Origin: Tatumella saanichensis
Lineage (GTDB): Bacteria > Pseudomonadota > Gammaproteobacteria > Enterobacterales > Enterobacteriaceae
Assembly: GCF_000439375.1 (NCBI RefSeq)
Contig: NZ_ATMI01000001.1
Span: 124,001-188,000 of the forward strand
DNA length: 64,000 bases
Direction: 5' to 3'
The notes below the pieces were generated by a model. It saw nothing but the letters and a program-made list of their open reading frames with translations. It was not told the origin of the DNA and did not search any database. Below, piece by piece: positions 56,663 to 64,000 of this stretch. The position numbers and the translations under genes are program-made. Each line of letters begins with the position of its first letter. Within the stretch, counting starts at the first letter, position 1.

Positions 56663-58840
56663 ATGACTGGATTTTTACGTGGACTTTGCCGGCTGTTTTG
56701 GCGGGTCAGGGTTCACGGGGATTTATCCTGTTTGCACCAAGATAAATTGTTGATCACCCCGAATCATACCTCTTTCCTGGATGGTATCTTGCTGGCGCTG
56801 TTTTTACCGGTAAAACCGGTGTTTGCTGTCTGGTCAGGGCTTTCTGATCACTGGTATATGCGCATTGTTCGCTCGATGGTTGAGGTAGTGCCCCTCGATC
56901 CGCTGAAGCCGATGTCGGTGAAGCACTTGATTCGATTGATCAATCAGGGACGTCCAGTGGTGGTGTTCCCGGAAGGGCGGATCACGGTGACCGGTTCACT
57001 GATGAAAGTCTATAGCGGCGCCGGTTTCCTAGCAGCTAAAACCGGGGCGACGGTGGTACCGGTACGTATTGAAGGGGCTGAATTCAGCTGGTTTGCTCGG
57101 CAGTGGGGTAGCGTCAAACGGCGGCCATTCCCTTCTATTCAGTTGCATATTCTGCCGCCGACCACGCTACCCATGCCGGTTGCGGCCAGTGCCCGTCAGC
57201 GGCGTGTGTTGGCCGGAGAACACCTGCAGCATATTATGATGGAAGCTCGGATGGCAGCCCGCCCTCGGCAAACGTTGTTTGAGGCCTATCTCAGTGCCAT
57301 GCACCGTTATGGCCGAGGGACGCCCTGTATCGGTGATGTATTTACTCCAGCGGACAGTTACCAGGGCTTACTGAAAAAGATGCTTGGTGTGGCCCGGCTA
57401 CTGGAAAAACACTGCCCGCCCGCGGCGACGCCGGGGTTGTTACTGCCAAACGCGGCAGTCACTCCGGCGGTAATTCTCGGCGCGGTGATGCGTGGCCGGA
57501 CACCCGCGATGCTTAACTACTCAGCCGGTGTTCGTGGCCTACAGGTTGCCGTGGATGCGGCGCAGATCACCACCATTTTTACGTCGCGACGCTTTCTCGA
57601 AAAAGGGAAGCTGACGGCGTTGACCGAGCAACTGACGGGGGTGAACTGGGTTTATCTGGAAGATCTCAAAGGCAGTCTGACGGCAGGTGATAAATTGTGG
57701 ATCCTCCGTCACCTGCTGCAGCCACTCAAGGCCCAGACCGCGCAGCAGCCGGAAGACGCGGCGATGATCCTCTTCACTTCCGGCTCAGAAGGGGCACCTA
57801 AGGGAGTGGTCCATAGCCACAAAAGCCTGTTGGCGAATGTGGAACAGATCCGTACCGTAGCAGATTTCCACCCCGGGGACAGGTTTATGTCCTCGCTACC
57901 ATTGTTCCACGCTTTTGGCCTGACGGTAGGCTTATTTACCCCGCTGATGACCGGTGCCGAAGCCTTACTCTATCCAAGCCCGCTGCATTATCGTGTGATC
58001 CCTGAACTGGTGTATGACCGTAACTGTACCGTGTTGTTCGGCACCCCTACCTTTTTGGCACAGTATGCCCGCTTTGCCCATCCTTATGATTTTTCAAGGG
58101 TCCGTTATGTGGTCTCCGGTGCTGACCGCCTGCCAGAGTCCACACAGGCACTCTATCTGGAAAAATTTGGCCTGCGGATCCTCGAAGGCTATGGTGCGAC
58201 CGAATGTGCGCCGGTATTATCGATAAACGTCCCGTTGGCCGCTCGCCCTCATACTGTTGGGCGACTGTTACCGGCCATGGATTGTCGGTTGATCTCAGTG
58301 CCGGGTATCGAGCAAGGGGGACGATTACAGGTCACCGGTCCTAACCTGATGAAAGGTTATCTACGTCATACCGCGCCTGGGGTGATTGAGCCGCCGGTGG
58401 CCGATAACGGCGAAGGGGGGGAACAGGCTGGCTGGTATGATACCGGCGATATCGTCAGTTTTGATGATGATGGTTTTTGCCAGATCCAAGGGCGCGTAAA
58501 ACGTTTTGCTAAGATTGCCGGTGAAATGGTATCACTGGAAGTCGTTGAACAGCTGGCGTTGCAGGCTTCGCCGGACTATCAGCATGCGACAGTGGTGAAA
58601 GCGGATCCCCAACGCGGAGAAGCATTGGTGCTGTTTACCACCGATCCACAATTACGCCGTGAGTCGTTGCTGGAAGTCAGTCGCCGTAGCGGACATAACG
58701 AGATGAGTGTGCCGCGGGATATCCGCTTTATTGCTGAGTTACCGCTGCTTGGCAGTGGTAAGCCCGATTATCAAGAACTGAAACGACAGCTGACTGCCGA
58801 CACCGACAGTCAGGCAGGAGCAAGCGATGGGTCAAAGTAG
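56663..58840 (+). CDS. aas: Bifunctional acyl-ACP synthetase / 2-acylglycerophosphoethanolamine acyltransferase
   Basis: A 725-residue inner-membrane enzyme that re-acylates lysophosphatidylethanolamine. The N-terminal PlsC-type acyltransferase carries N-H35-T-S-F-L-D40-G and [15 protein letters not shown]; the C-terminal AMP-binding domain (from about 230) carries the P-loop [29 protein letters not shown] and [14 protein letters not shown]. It matches E. coli Aas throughout. ATG 56663 has GGAGAGG upstream. It overlaps lplT by 14 bases, the two working together. Confidence 0.96.
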   Translation: MTGFLRGLCRLFWRVRVHGDLSCLHQDKLLITPNHTSFLDGILLALFLPVKPVFAVWSGLSDHWYMRIVRSMVEVVPLDPLKPMSVKHLIRLINQGRPVVVFPEGRITVTGSLMKVYSGAGFLAAKTGATVVPVRIEGAEFSWFARQWGSVKRRPFPSIQLHILPPTTLPMPVAASARQRRVLAGEHLQHIMMEARMAARPRQTLFEAYLSAMHRYGRGTPCIGDVFTPADSYQGLLKKMLGVARLLEKHCPPAATPGLLLPNAAVTPAVILGAVMRGRTPAMLNYSAGVRGLQVAVDAAQITTIFTSRRFLEKGKLTALTEQLTGVNWVYLEDLKGSLTAGDKLWILRHLLQPLKAQTAQQPEDAAMILFTSGSEGAPKGVVHSHKSLLANVEQIRTVADFHPGDRFMSSLPLFHAFGLTVGLFTPLMTGAEALLYPSPLHYRVIPELVYDRNCTVLFGTPTFLAQYARFAHPYDFSRVRYVVSGADRLPESTQALYLEKFGLRILEGYGATECAPVLSINVPLAARPHTVGRLLPAMDCRLISVPGIEQGGRLQVTGPNLMKGYLRHTAPGVIEPPVADNGEGGEQAGWYDTGDIVSFDDDGFCQIQGRVKRFAKIAGEMVSLEVVEQLALQASPDYQHATVVKADPQRGEALVLFTTDPQLRRESLLEVSRRSGHNEMSVPRDIRFIAELPLLGSGKPDYQELKRQLTADTDSQAGASDGSK

Positions 58841-60029
58841 TCACGTTATCCCTCCTAATGCTGACGGGCTACGGCCGGTATTATTGGCTCAGTTTTTCTC
58901 AGCGTGCGGCGATAACGCGTTGTTGTTTGCCACCTTGGCATTGATAAAACAGGATGGTTGGGCGAGCTGGACACAGCCGTTGCTACAGATGGTATTTGTG
59001 CTGGCTTATATTGTCCTCGCCCCTTTTGCCGGACAGATTGCCGACAGCTTTCCCAAGGGGCGGGTGATGATGGTTGCTAATGCCCTAAAATTGATTGGTG
59101 CCGCACTGATTACCATTGATGTGAACCCTTTCATCGGATACGGGCTGGTGGGGATCGGTGCTGCCGCGTATTCTCCGGCGAAATATGGCATTCTCGGTGA
59201 ACTGATGGACAAACAGCGTCTGATCCGTGGCAATGGTCTGATGGAGAGCTCGACTATTGTGGCAATACTGCTCGGTTCGCTCAGCGGCGGTGTGCTGGCA
59301 GATTGGCATGTCTCTACGGCGCTGCTGTTATGCGTGATTATTTATGCGGTGGCGGTACTGGCCAACCTACTAATCCCTTCATTACCTGCCGCCTTGCCGT
59401 CCCCACAGTGGCACTGGCGTAAAATGCTGACTAGCTTTCGCAGCGCCACCCTGACCCTATGGCAAGACAGTGAAACCCGTTTTTCGCTGATCGGAACTAG
59501 CCTGTTTTGGGGGGCGGGCGTAACATTGCGTCTGCTCTTGGTACTTTGGGTGCCAGTGGCGCTGGGGATCACTGATAACAGCACGCCATCACTATTGAAT
59601 GCATTAGTGGCAGTCGGCATCGTCGGCGGCGCTTTGCTGGCAGAGAAGTTAATTACCTTGAGCAATACTCGGCGCTGTATGCCCGCAGGTTTGTTGCTGG
59701 GCATCGTGGTGATCCTGTTTACCCTGACTCATCATATCTGGAGCGCAGGTTTCTGGCTGATCCTGACCGGCTTATGCGGTGGCATATTTGTGGTGCCATT
59801 GAATGCATTATTACAGGTGCGCGGCAAAGAATCCGTGGGGGCAGGGGCTGCTGTGGCGGTACAGAACCTTGGGGAAAATGTGGCCATGCTAGGAATGTTA
59901 GCGCTGTACACCTTGGCGGTGAAAGCAGGGCTGCCTGCGGTAGCGACTGGCTGTGCTTTCGGCGGTCTGTTCGCAGTGGCGATTGCGGTGCTGTGGATGT
60001 GGCAGCGGATGCAAGTAGCAAAACGCTGA
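58827..60029 (+). CDS. lplT: Lysophospholipid transporter LplT
   Basis: A 400-residue MFS-fold flippase bringing lysophospholipids to the inner leaflet for Aas. Family features are the N-terminal [39 protein letters not shown]-like segment (here [18 protein letters not shown]) and [15 protein letters not shown]-like segment (here [18 protein letters not shown]). About 12 helices. Coupled to aas by a 14-base overlap. Confidence 0.95.
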   Translation: MGQSSHVIPPNADGLRPVLLAQFFSACGDNALLFATLALIKQDGWASWTQPLLQMVFVLAYIVLAPFAGQIADSFPKGRVMMVANALKLIGAALITIDVNPFIGYGLVGIGAAAYSPAKYGILGELMDKQRLIRGNGLMESSTIVAILLGSLSGGVLADWHVSTALLLCVIIYAVAVLANLLIPSLPAALPSPQWHWRKMLTSFRSATLTLWQDSETRFSLIGTSLFWGAGVTLRLLLVLWVPVALGITDNSTPSLLNALVAVGIVGGALLAEKLITLSNTRRCMPAGLLLGIVVILFTLTHHIWSAGFWLILTGLCGGIFVVPLNALLQVRGKESVGAGAAVAVQNLGENVAMLGMLALYTLAVKAGLPAVATGCAFGGLFAVAIAVLWMWQRMQVAKR

Positions 60030-60031
60030 AT

Positions 60032-60054
60032 GGCCTGTCCCTTGAGGACAGGCC
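60032..60054. terminator. Hairpin between convergent lplT and tas
   Basis: GGCCTGTCC (60032-60040) pairs perfectly with GGACAGGCC (60046-60054) around CTTGA, located in the 35-base gap between the two 3' ends. It can act on both strands although T-runs are absent. Confidence 0.65.
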
Positions 60055-60064
60055 GTAGACCGAC

Positions 60065-61105
60065 TTAAGGGGCCGGATAGGTAAAGCGGCGATGAATGGC
60101 TTCTAACTCCGCCATGATTTCTTCATTTAGCGTCAATTTTTGACTGTCGATATTGATCTTCAGCTGCTCCAAACTGGTCGCGCCCAGTAGCGTACTGGCA
60201 ACAAACGGCTGTTGGCGGACAAATGCCAGCGCCAACTGTGACGGATCTAGGCCGTGTTTCTCCGCCAACCCAACATAGGCTTCAATCGCTAAGCACGACT
60301 GTTCGCCGGAGTAACGGGTAAAGCGGCTGAACAAGGTGTTACGGGCACCCTCAGGTTTACGACCGTTGAGGTATTTCCCACTCAGGGTGCCGAAAGCCAG
60401 CGATGAGTAGGCCAGTAATTCCACACCTTCGTATTGACTAATTTCCGCCAGACCCACTTCAAAACTGCGGTTCAGCAGGCTGTAAGGGTTCTGAATGCTG
60501 ACAATTCGTGGTAGATCATGCTTTTCTGCCAGCTGCAGATAACGCATCACTCCCCACGGAGTCTCATTCGAGACCCCGATATAGCGGATCTTACCGGCAC
60601 GTACCTGTTCAGACAGGGCTTCAAGGGTTTCCAGCAGCGTTACTGGGACATTTTCATCGGTGTATTCATAGCCGAGACGGCCGAAGAAGTTGGCTGGACG
60701 TTGTGGCCAGTGTAATTGATATAAATCGATATAATCGGTGTTCAACCGTTGTAGGCTGGCATCTAAGGCTGCACGGATATTTTTGCGGTCCAGCGCCTGG
60801 CCGGGACGGATAGAGGCATCGTTACCGCGCACCGGGCCTGCCACTTTGCTGGCCAGAATAATCCGCTCGCGGTTGCCGGTTTTTTTCAACCAACTGCCGA
60901 TATATTTTTCGGTCAACCCTTGGGTTTCAGGGCGTGGTGGCACCGGATACATCTCTGCGGTATCAATCAGGTTAATGCCCTGACTGAGGGCATAATCCAG
61001 TTGCTGGTGGGCATCTGCTTCGCTGTTCTGTTCGCCAAAAGTCATAGTACCCAGCCCCAATCGACTCACTTCTAGGGAACTGTGGGGAATGCGATGATAG
61101 TGCAT
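60065..61105 (-). CDS. tas: Aldo-keto reductase Tas
   Basis: A 346-residue NADPH-dependent aldo-keto reductase of the Tas group (the E. coli gene suppresses a tyrosine auxotroph and affects stationary-phase mutation). The TIM-barrel tetrad is visible: D in NLIDTAEMYP, Y of that motif, K in ILASKVAGP and H in DLYQLHWPQRP. NADPH-binding residues lie in the C-terminal STLLGATSLEQLKINI. Start ATG at 61105. It converges with lplT, as in E. coli. Confidence 0.96.
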   Translation of the reverse strand: MHYHRIPHSSLEVSRLGLGTMTFGEQNSEADAHQQLDYALSQGINLIDTAEMYPVPPRPETQGLTEKYIGSWLKKTGNRERIILASKVAGPVRGNDASIRPGQALDRKNIRAALDASLQRLNTDYIDLYQLHWPQRPANFFGRLGYEYTDENVPVTLLETLEALSEQVRAGKIRYIGVSNETPWGVMRYLQLAEKHDLPRIVSIQNPYSLLNRSFEVGLAEISQYEGVELLAYSSLAFGTLSGKYLNGRKPEGARNTLFSRFTRYSGEQSCLAIEAYVGLAEKHGLDPSQLALAFVRQQPFVASTLLGATSLEQLKINIDSQKLTLNEEIMAELEAIHRRFTYPAP

Positions 61106-61334
61106 TGCTTGCTTCCTTTTGTCGTTATAAGTTTAAGAAAATCTACACTCCCCCTTAGCGCAAGTCCAGAATAAGGGCAGATGGTCCCAGGATTAGTCGT
61201 AACAGAACGGGGAAGCGGCGATAAGGCTACGGGGAGTCAGCGGCAGAGGAGAGCCCCGCAGTCAAAAACGGCACTGCGTAGTGACAACAGCAGCGGTTAG
61301 CATCAGTGGCTGTAGTTATTAGGTGAACCGCCTG

Positions 61335-61559
61335 TTAGCGCTCAATAATGCCTGAGATCTCATCACTATTAATCAGCTTATGTTCACCGGCTTCATCAGT
61401 ATACCCGAGTAACCCAGTTTCGCTGTCAATCTCTGGCTTACCGTCGGTCATAATCATCTGTCCGTCTTTGGTCGCCATTACATAATGGCTGCTGCAACCG
61501 GCCAGCAGCAATGTCCCTACCAGTAGGCCGCAGCCTGTGGCTATCTGTAACCTTTTCAT
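61335..61559 (-). CDS. ygdR: YgdI/YgdR family lipoprotein
   Basis: A 74-residue lipoprotein of the DUF903 family with an SH3-like fold. The lipobox is L-L-A-G-C with C22. The mature part [20 protein letters not shown] and the end ISGIIER match E. coli YgdR. The start at 61559 begins the signal peptide; a longer frame to 61625 is not supported. Function unknown; anchored in the outer or inner membrane. Confidence 0.93.
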   Translation of the reverse strand: MKRLQIATGCGLLVGTLLLAGCSSHYVMATKDGQMIMTDGKPEIDSETGLLGYTDEAGEHKLINSDEISGIIER

Positions 61560-61661
61560 GGCGCTCCTCAGCACTGTTCTCCTGATCGTCAGTATAGTAA
61601 TAAATGATTTATCGTCAGTAGACAAAGGGGAGCGGTCTTAAAGTGATATTACAGGGGAAAT

Positions 61662-61703
61662 ATCCGGCGTATTCTGGCATAGAGGGCCTATGCTACGCCG
61701 GAT
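61662..61703. repeat. REP-like long palindrome between ygdR and ygdQ
   Basis: ATCCGGCGTA (61662-61671) pairs with TACGCCGGAT (61694-61703), and inside GCATAG (61677-61682) pairs with CTATGC (61688-61693), with a 5-nt bulge on one arm. The shape and CCGG-rich ends resemble enterobacterial REP units. It lies just past the ygdQ stop and may protect or end its message. Confidence 0.55.
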
Positions 61704-61708
61704 GGAGG

Positions 61709-62425
61709 TTATCCGTGGGACTTTTTCTTTTTACCACGCAGTAGATTCAGCATTTCTACGGCCATTGAGAAGAACATGGCAAAGTAGATATAGCCTTTAG
61801 GGATCTCAATGTGCACGCTTTCCAAAATCAGGGTAAAACCGACCAGGATCAAAAACGCCAGCGCCAGCATTTTTATGGTCGGATGACGGTCAACGAATTC
61901 ACCAATGGCTTTGGCCGCAAACATCATCAGCACTACCGCCACCACGACGGCTGCCATCATAATAAATAGATGGTCGGACAGGCCGACAGCGGTGATCACT
62001 GAGTCGAGGCTGAAAATAATGTCCAGCAACATAATTTGCAGGATCGCTCCGGCAAAAGAGTGCACCTTACTGTCATGGGCGGTCTCGCCCCCTTCGATGG
62101 TTTCATGAATTTCGCCAGCGGATTTCCAGATCAAGAACAGTCCTCCACCCAGCAATATCAGGTCGCGGACCGAAAAATCATGGCCATAGAGTGTAAACAG
62201 CGGATGCGTTAAGCGTACCACCCAGGCAATTGAGGCCAGTAATGCCAGACGCATGAGCATGGCGGCTACTAGGCCAAGACGCCGAGCTTTATTCTGTTGC
62301 TGTGCGGGGAGCTTAGCCACCACCAAGGACAGAAAAATAATATTATCGATCCCCAGTACTACTTCCAGAACAATCAGTGTTCCGAGCGCCAACCAAGCGT
62401 TGGGATCCGCAATCCACTCAAACAT
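61709..62425 (-). CDS. ygdQ: TerC-family membrane protein YgdQ
   Basis: A 238-residue inner-membrane protein of the TerC/UPF0053 family with about seven helices. The signature EVVLGIDNIIFLSLVVAKLP and the mirrored LLDIIFSLDSVITAVGLSDH motifs each bear acidic residues in the membrane, suggesting metal ion transport. It matches E. coli YgdQ throughout. TerC relatives have been tied to manganese export and metalation of exoenzymes, but YgdQ's own role is unknown. Confidence 0.95.
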   Translation of the reverse strand: MFEWIADPNAWLALGTLIVLEVVLGIDNIIFLSLVVAKLPAQQQNKARRLGLVAAMLMRLALLASIAWVVRLTHPLFTLYGHDFSVRDLILLGGGLFLIWKSAGEIHETIEGGETAHDSKVHSFAGAILQIMLLDIIFSLDSVITAVGLSDHLFIMMAAVVVAVVLMMFAAKAIGEFVDRHPTIKMLALAFLILVGFTLILESVHIEIPKGYIYFAMFFSMAVEMLNLLRGKKKKSHG

Positions 62426-62497
62426 ATCGATATCAATCCTAAACGAAAACTAAACAAAGAGTATAACCGGACAGGATTAAACCATTGTAGTAAAAAT

Positions 62498-63184
62498 TTA
62501 CAATAAAAAATGGCGTGCCAATAATGCGCCGGTAAAGGTTTTTTTCAGATAAAAACCACGGGGCAGGGTCATTATTGGTCTGCCGTCTGGGCCAATCGCA
62601 TCTGTTAGGGCTTTGCGGTTTGCCGCTTTGGGGCGGATTTGCAGGTACTGGCCATGTCGGGCCGTGATTTTTTCTACCTCGCCCAGCACAATCATATCCA
62701 TCAGTTCCTCCCAGTCTGCCCGTAACTGCTGCTCTTCTTCAGCGGACGGGGTCCACAGCAATGGACTACCAATCCGACGGCTCCCCAAGGGTAATGCACG
62801 GTCTCCTTCCACGGGGATCCACAGCACCCTTGAAAGTTTGTACCGTAAATGGCTGTTCTGCCAGTTAACCCCGCTGTTACCGGTCAGAGGGGCGACACAG
62901 ACAAAGGTGGTTTCCAGCGGTTGACCGCGGCTGTCGACCGGAATAGTTTTCAGTTCGATGCCCAGATGGGCGAAATCCTGCTCTGCTTTACTGCCGGCTG
63001 TAGCCCCCAGGTGTTGTTCAATAAGGGTACCTACCCAGCCTTTATCTCGGCGTAAGTCAGCGGGGATAGGGAGCCCCAACGCTGCTGCCAGTTCGGATAG
63101 CGATTGTCCAGCCAGTGCAGTGGCCCGCTCCATTAAGATAGCTTCATTTTCCGGCGGTGGAACGGGAGCGCAGGGATGGTACAT
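62498..63184 (-). CDS. mutH: DNA mismatch repair endonuclease MutH
   Basis: A 228-residue endonuclease that, activated by MutS-MutL, nicks the unmethylated strand at hemimethylated GATC. The catalytic residues are D70, E77 and K79 (in [15 protein letters not shown]), at the same numbers as in E. coli. The C-terminal DNA-contact region [17 protein letters not shown] is intact. ATG at 63184. It is divergent from rppH across a DnaA-box-rich gap. Confidence 0.97.
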   Translation of the reverse strand: MYHPCAPVPPPENEAILMERATALAGQSLSELAAALGLPIPADLRRDKGWVGTLIEQHLGATAGSKAEQDFAHLGIELKTIPVDSRGQPLETTFVCVAPLTGNSGVNWQNSHLRYKLSRVLWIPVEGDRALPLGSRRIGSPLLWTPSAEEEQQLRADWEELMDMIVLGEVEKITARHGQYLQIRPKAANRKALTDAIGPDGRPIMTLPRGFYLKKTFTGALLARHFLL

Positions 63185-63363
63185 AACACCTCTTTTGGTT
63201 GGTTAAAAAGCATACGGCAATGTGGGGCAATTAATTGCTTATAAAACGCTGGGGGGATAAACGCAATAATAGCATGATTACTCTTACTTTTTTATCCCAC
63301 TCTGGTCTGTATCAGCGCAGTGGATGCCGGGTTATACCCCTTTGTCATCGACAATAAACAGGA

Positions 63364-63384
63364 TTATACGCAGAGTTATCCACA
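63364..63384 (+). promoter_or_regulatory. Paired DnaA boxes
   Basis: TTATCCACA (63376-63384) is a perfect consensus DnaA box; TTATACGCA (63364-63372), three bases upstream in the same orientation, has one mismatch to TTATNCACA. Close same-direction pairs favour cooperative binding. Confidence 0.75.
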
Positions 63385-63470
63385 GAAAAATGGGATAACT
63401 GTGAATGAACCTGACTACTGGTTCGATTTACAGCCTTGACTTTACCTTCTTGTGTCATTTTTTTGCGTAG

Positions 63471-63503
63471 GGTGGATAACATATCACCATAAACTGTGGA
63501 TAA
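63471..63503 (-). promoter_or_regulatory. Inverted DnaA boxes
   Basis: TGTGGATAA at 63495-63503 is a perfect DnaA box on the minus strand; GGTGGATAA at 63471-63479 has one mismatch. Confidence 0.75.
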
Positions 63504-63691
63504 AAATACCGTTGGTTGTTTTTTGCGCATTGCGTTAAGTGGTGGCGAGCGCAGGTCTACTTGTAGGGGGGTAGATACTGTGAGATTTACATTAAGGTTA
63601 TGATTTTAATATGAAAGTAAAGCATCCCCTGAAAGGGGGGGAGAAATGGTTGATCGTGATTATTCAGGGAAATCCCGTGTTCTACACAAAG

Positions 63692-63700
63692 CTATCCACA
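63692..63700 (+). promoter_or_regulatory. Near-consensus DnaA box
   Basis: CTATCCACA has one mismatch to TTATCCACA. It lies about 170 bases before the rppH start. Confidence 0.55.
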
Positions 63701-63868
63701 GAAAAGGTGCATAAAATTCCCCTTGAAGAGGGCTCTCTGTTTATAAGTAGGTACTTTTTTGTGAGTTATCTTCAATTTATTCTGACAAAAGGCGCTCAGC
63801 CAATGGTTTACCGCCTGTAAGGAGTATGAAACAATCAGGCTATCTGAATATAGCTTTGAGGTAGTCTG

Positions 63869-64000
63869 GTGATCGATGATGATGGCTACCGCCCGAATGT
63901 TGGGATTGTAATCTGTAACAGGCAAGGACAGGTTCTGTGGGCCAGGCGTTTTGGACAACACTCTTGGCAATTTCCCCAGGGAGGCATTAATCCCGGAGAG
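63869..64000 (+). CDS. rppH: RNA pyrophosphohydrolase RppH, N-terminal part
   Basis: The first 44 codons of RppH, the Nudix enzyme that removes pyrophosphate from mRNA 5' ends and starts RNase E-dependent decay. The start is GTG at 63869 with GAGG seven bases upstream. The visible residues [36 protein letters not shown] and the opening of the Nudix box G-G-I-N-P-G-E match E. coli RppH. The gene runs off the window's right edge. Confidence 0.96.
   Translation, partial: MIDDDGYRPNVGIVICNRQGQVLWARRFGQHSWQFPQGGINPGE

Larger units (their letters stand above)
63185..63868. other. mutH-rppH intergenic region with DnaA box cluster
   Basis: A 684-base gap holding the divergent promoters of mutH and rppH. 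It contains two perfect DnaA boxes and three with a single mismatch. Two short open frames (minus 63345-63530 and plus 63611-63820) overlap the boxes and look like chance. Confidence 0.7.

Noticed and set aside
63345-63820. Two short frames in the mutH-rppH gap (minus 63345-63530, plus 63611-63820)
   Set aside because: Both overlap the DnaA boxes, have no known family, and their composition is that of intergenic DNA.
1-64000. tRNA, rRNA, CRISPR arrays, complete insertion sequences or prophage
   Set aside because: I looked for cloverleaf ends, regularly spaced repeats, transposase motifs and integrase or capsid genes; the only tyrosine recombinase is the housekeeping XerD.

Overview
The window is a gammaproteobacterial chromosome segment. 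Backbone proteins match Escherichia coli orthologues closely from memory, with the same relative order in places (ygfZ/sdhE/ygfX/fldB, xerD-dsbC-recJ-prfB-lysS, aas-lplT-tas-ygdR-ygdQ-mutH-rppH). An amylovoran/stewartan-style exopolysaccharide locus and the general gene content point to Enterobacterales, most likely Erwiniaceae (Erwinia/Pantoea/Tatumella type). The genus is inference.

Layout. 1-11.9 kb: core genes: the 3' end of gcvP, a GNAT acetyltransferase, trhA, ygfZ, sdhE-ygfX, fldB, then xerD-dsbC-recJ, prfB with its programmed +1 frameshift, and lysS. 11.9-27.4 kb: a Wzy-dependent exopolysaccharide locus. It opens with a roughly 900-bp leader carrying a JUMPStart/ops (RfaH) element, a candidate RcsAB box and an attenuator-like hairpin, followed by wza-wzb-wzc, a WbaP/AmsG-type initiating transferase, wzy, six glycosyltransferases (GT32-like, two GT2, GT4, GT14, GT-D), wzx and a UDP-uronate epimerase. 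The wzy-to-wzx block is strikingly AT-rich. 27.9-35.8 kb: sugar supply genes: manA, the mannose PTS manXYZ, ugd, and rfbB-rfbA on the opposite strand. 36-39.4 kb: a cellobiose-type PTS operon (IIB-IIC-IIA-GH4 6-phospho-beta-glucosidase) on the minus strand with a well-placed CRP site.

39.4-45 kb: an MFS efflux gene preceded by a structured leader with mutually exclusive terminator and antiterminator pairings (a possible undescribed riboswitch or attenuator), lysR, a small exported SnoaL-like protein, lysA and galR. Upstream of galR lies an OmrA/OmrB-type small RNA recognised from its 5' end and terminator. 45.5-56.5 kb: a second FtsI/PBP3-like transpeptidase with an altered SxN motif, then a four-gene RND efflux operon (mdtA-mdtB-mdtC plus outer-membrane factor) with a BaeR-box-like sequence upstream. 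56.6-64 kb: aas-lplT, tas, ygdR, ygdQ, mutH and the start of rppH. The mutH-rppH gap carries a cluster of DnaA boxes.

Functional reading. ugd, the uronate epimerase and rfbBA can supply UDP-GlcA, UDP-GalA and dTDP-4-keto-6-deoxyglucose; WbaP loads the first hexose-1-phosphate; the glycosyltransferases build the repeat unit; Wzx flips it, Wzy polymerises it and Wza/Wzb/Wzc export it. manXYZ and the cel operon are catabolic neighbours. No tRNA, rRNA, CRISPR array, intact insertion sequence or prophage was seen.
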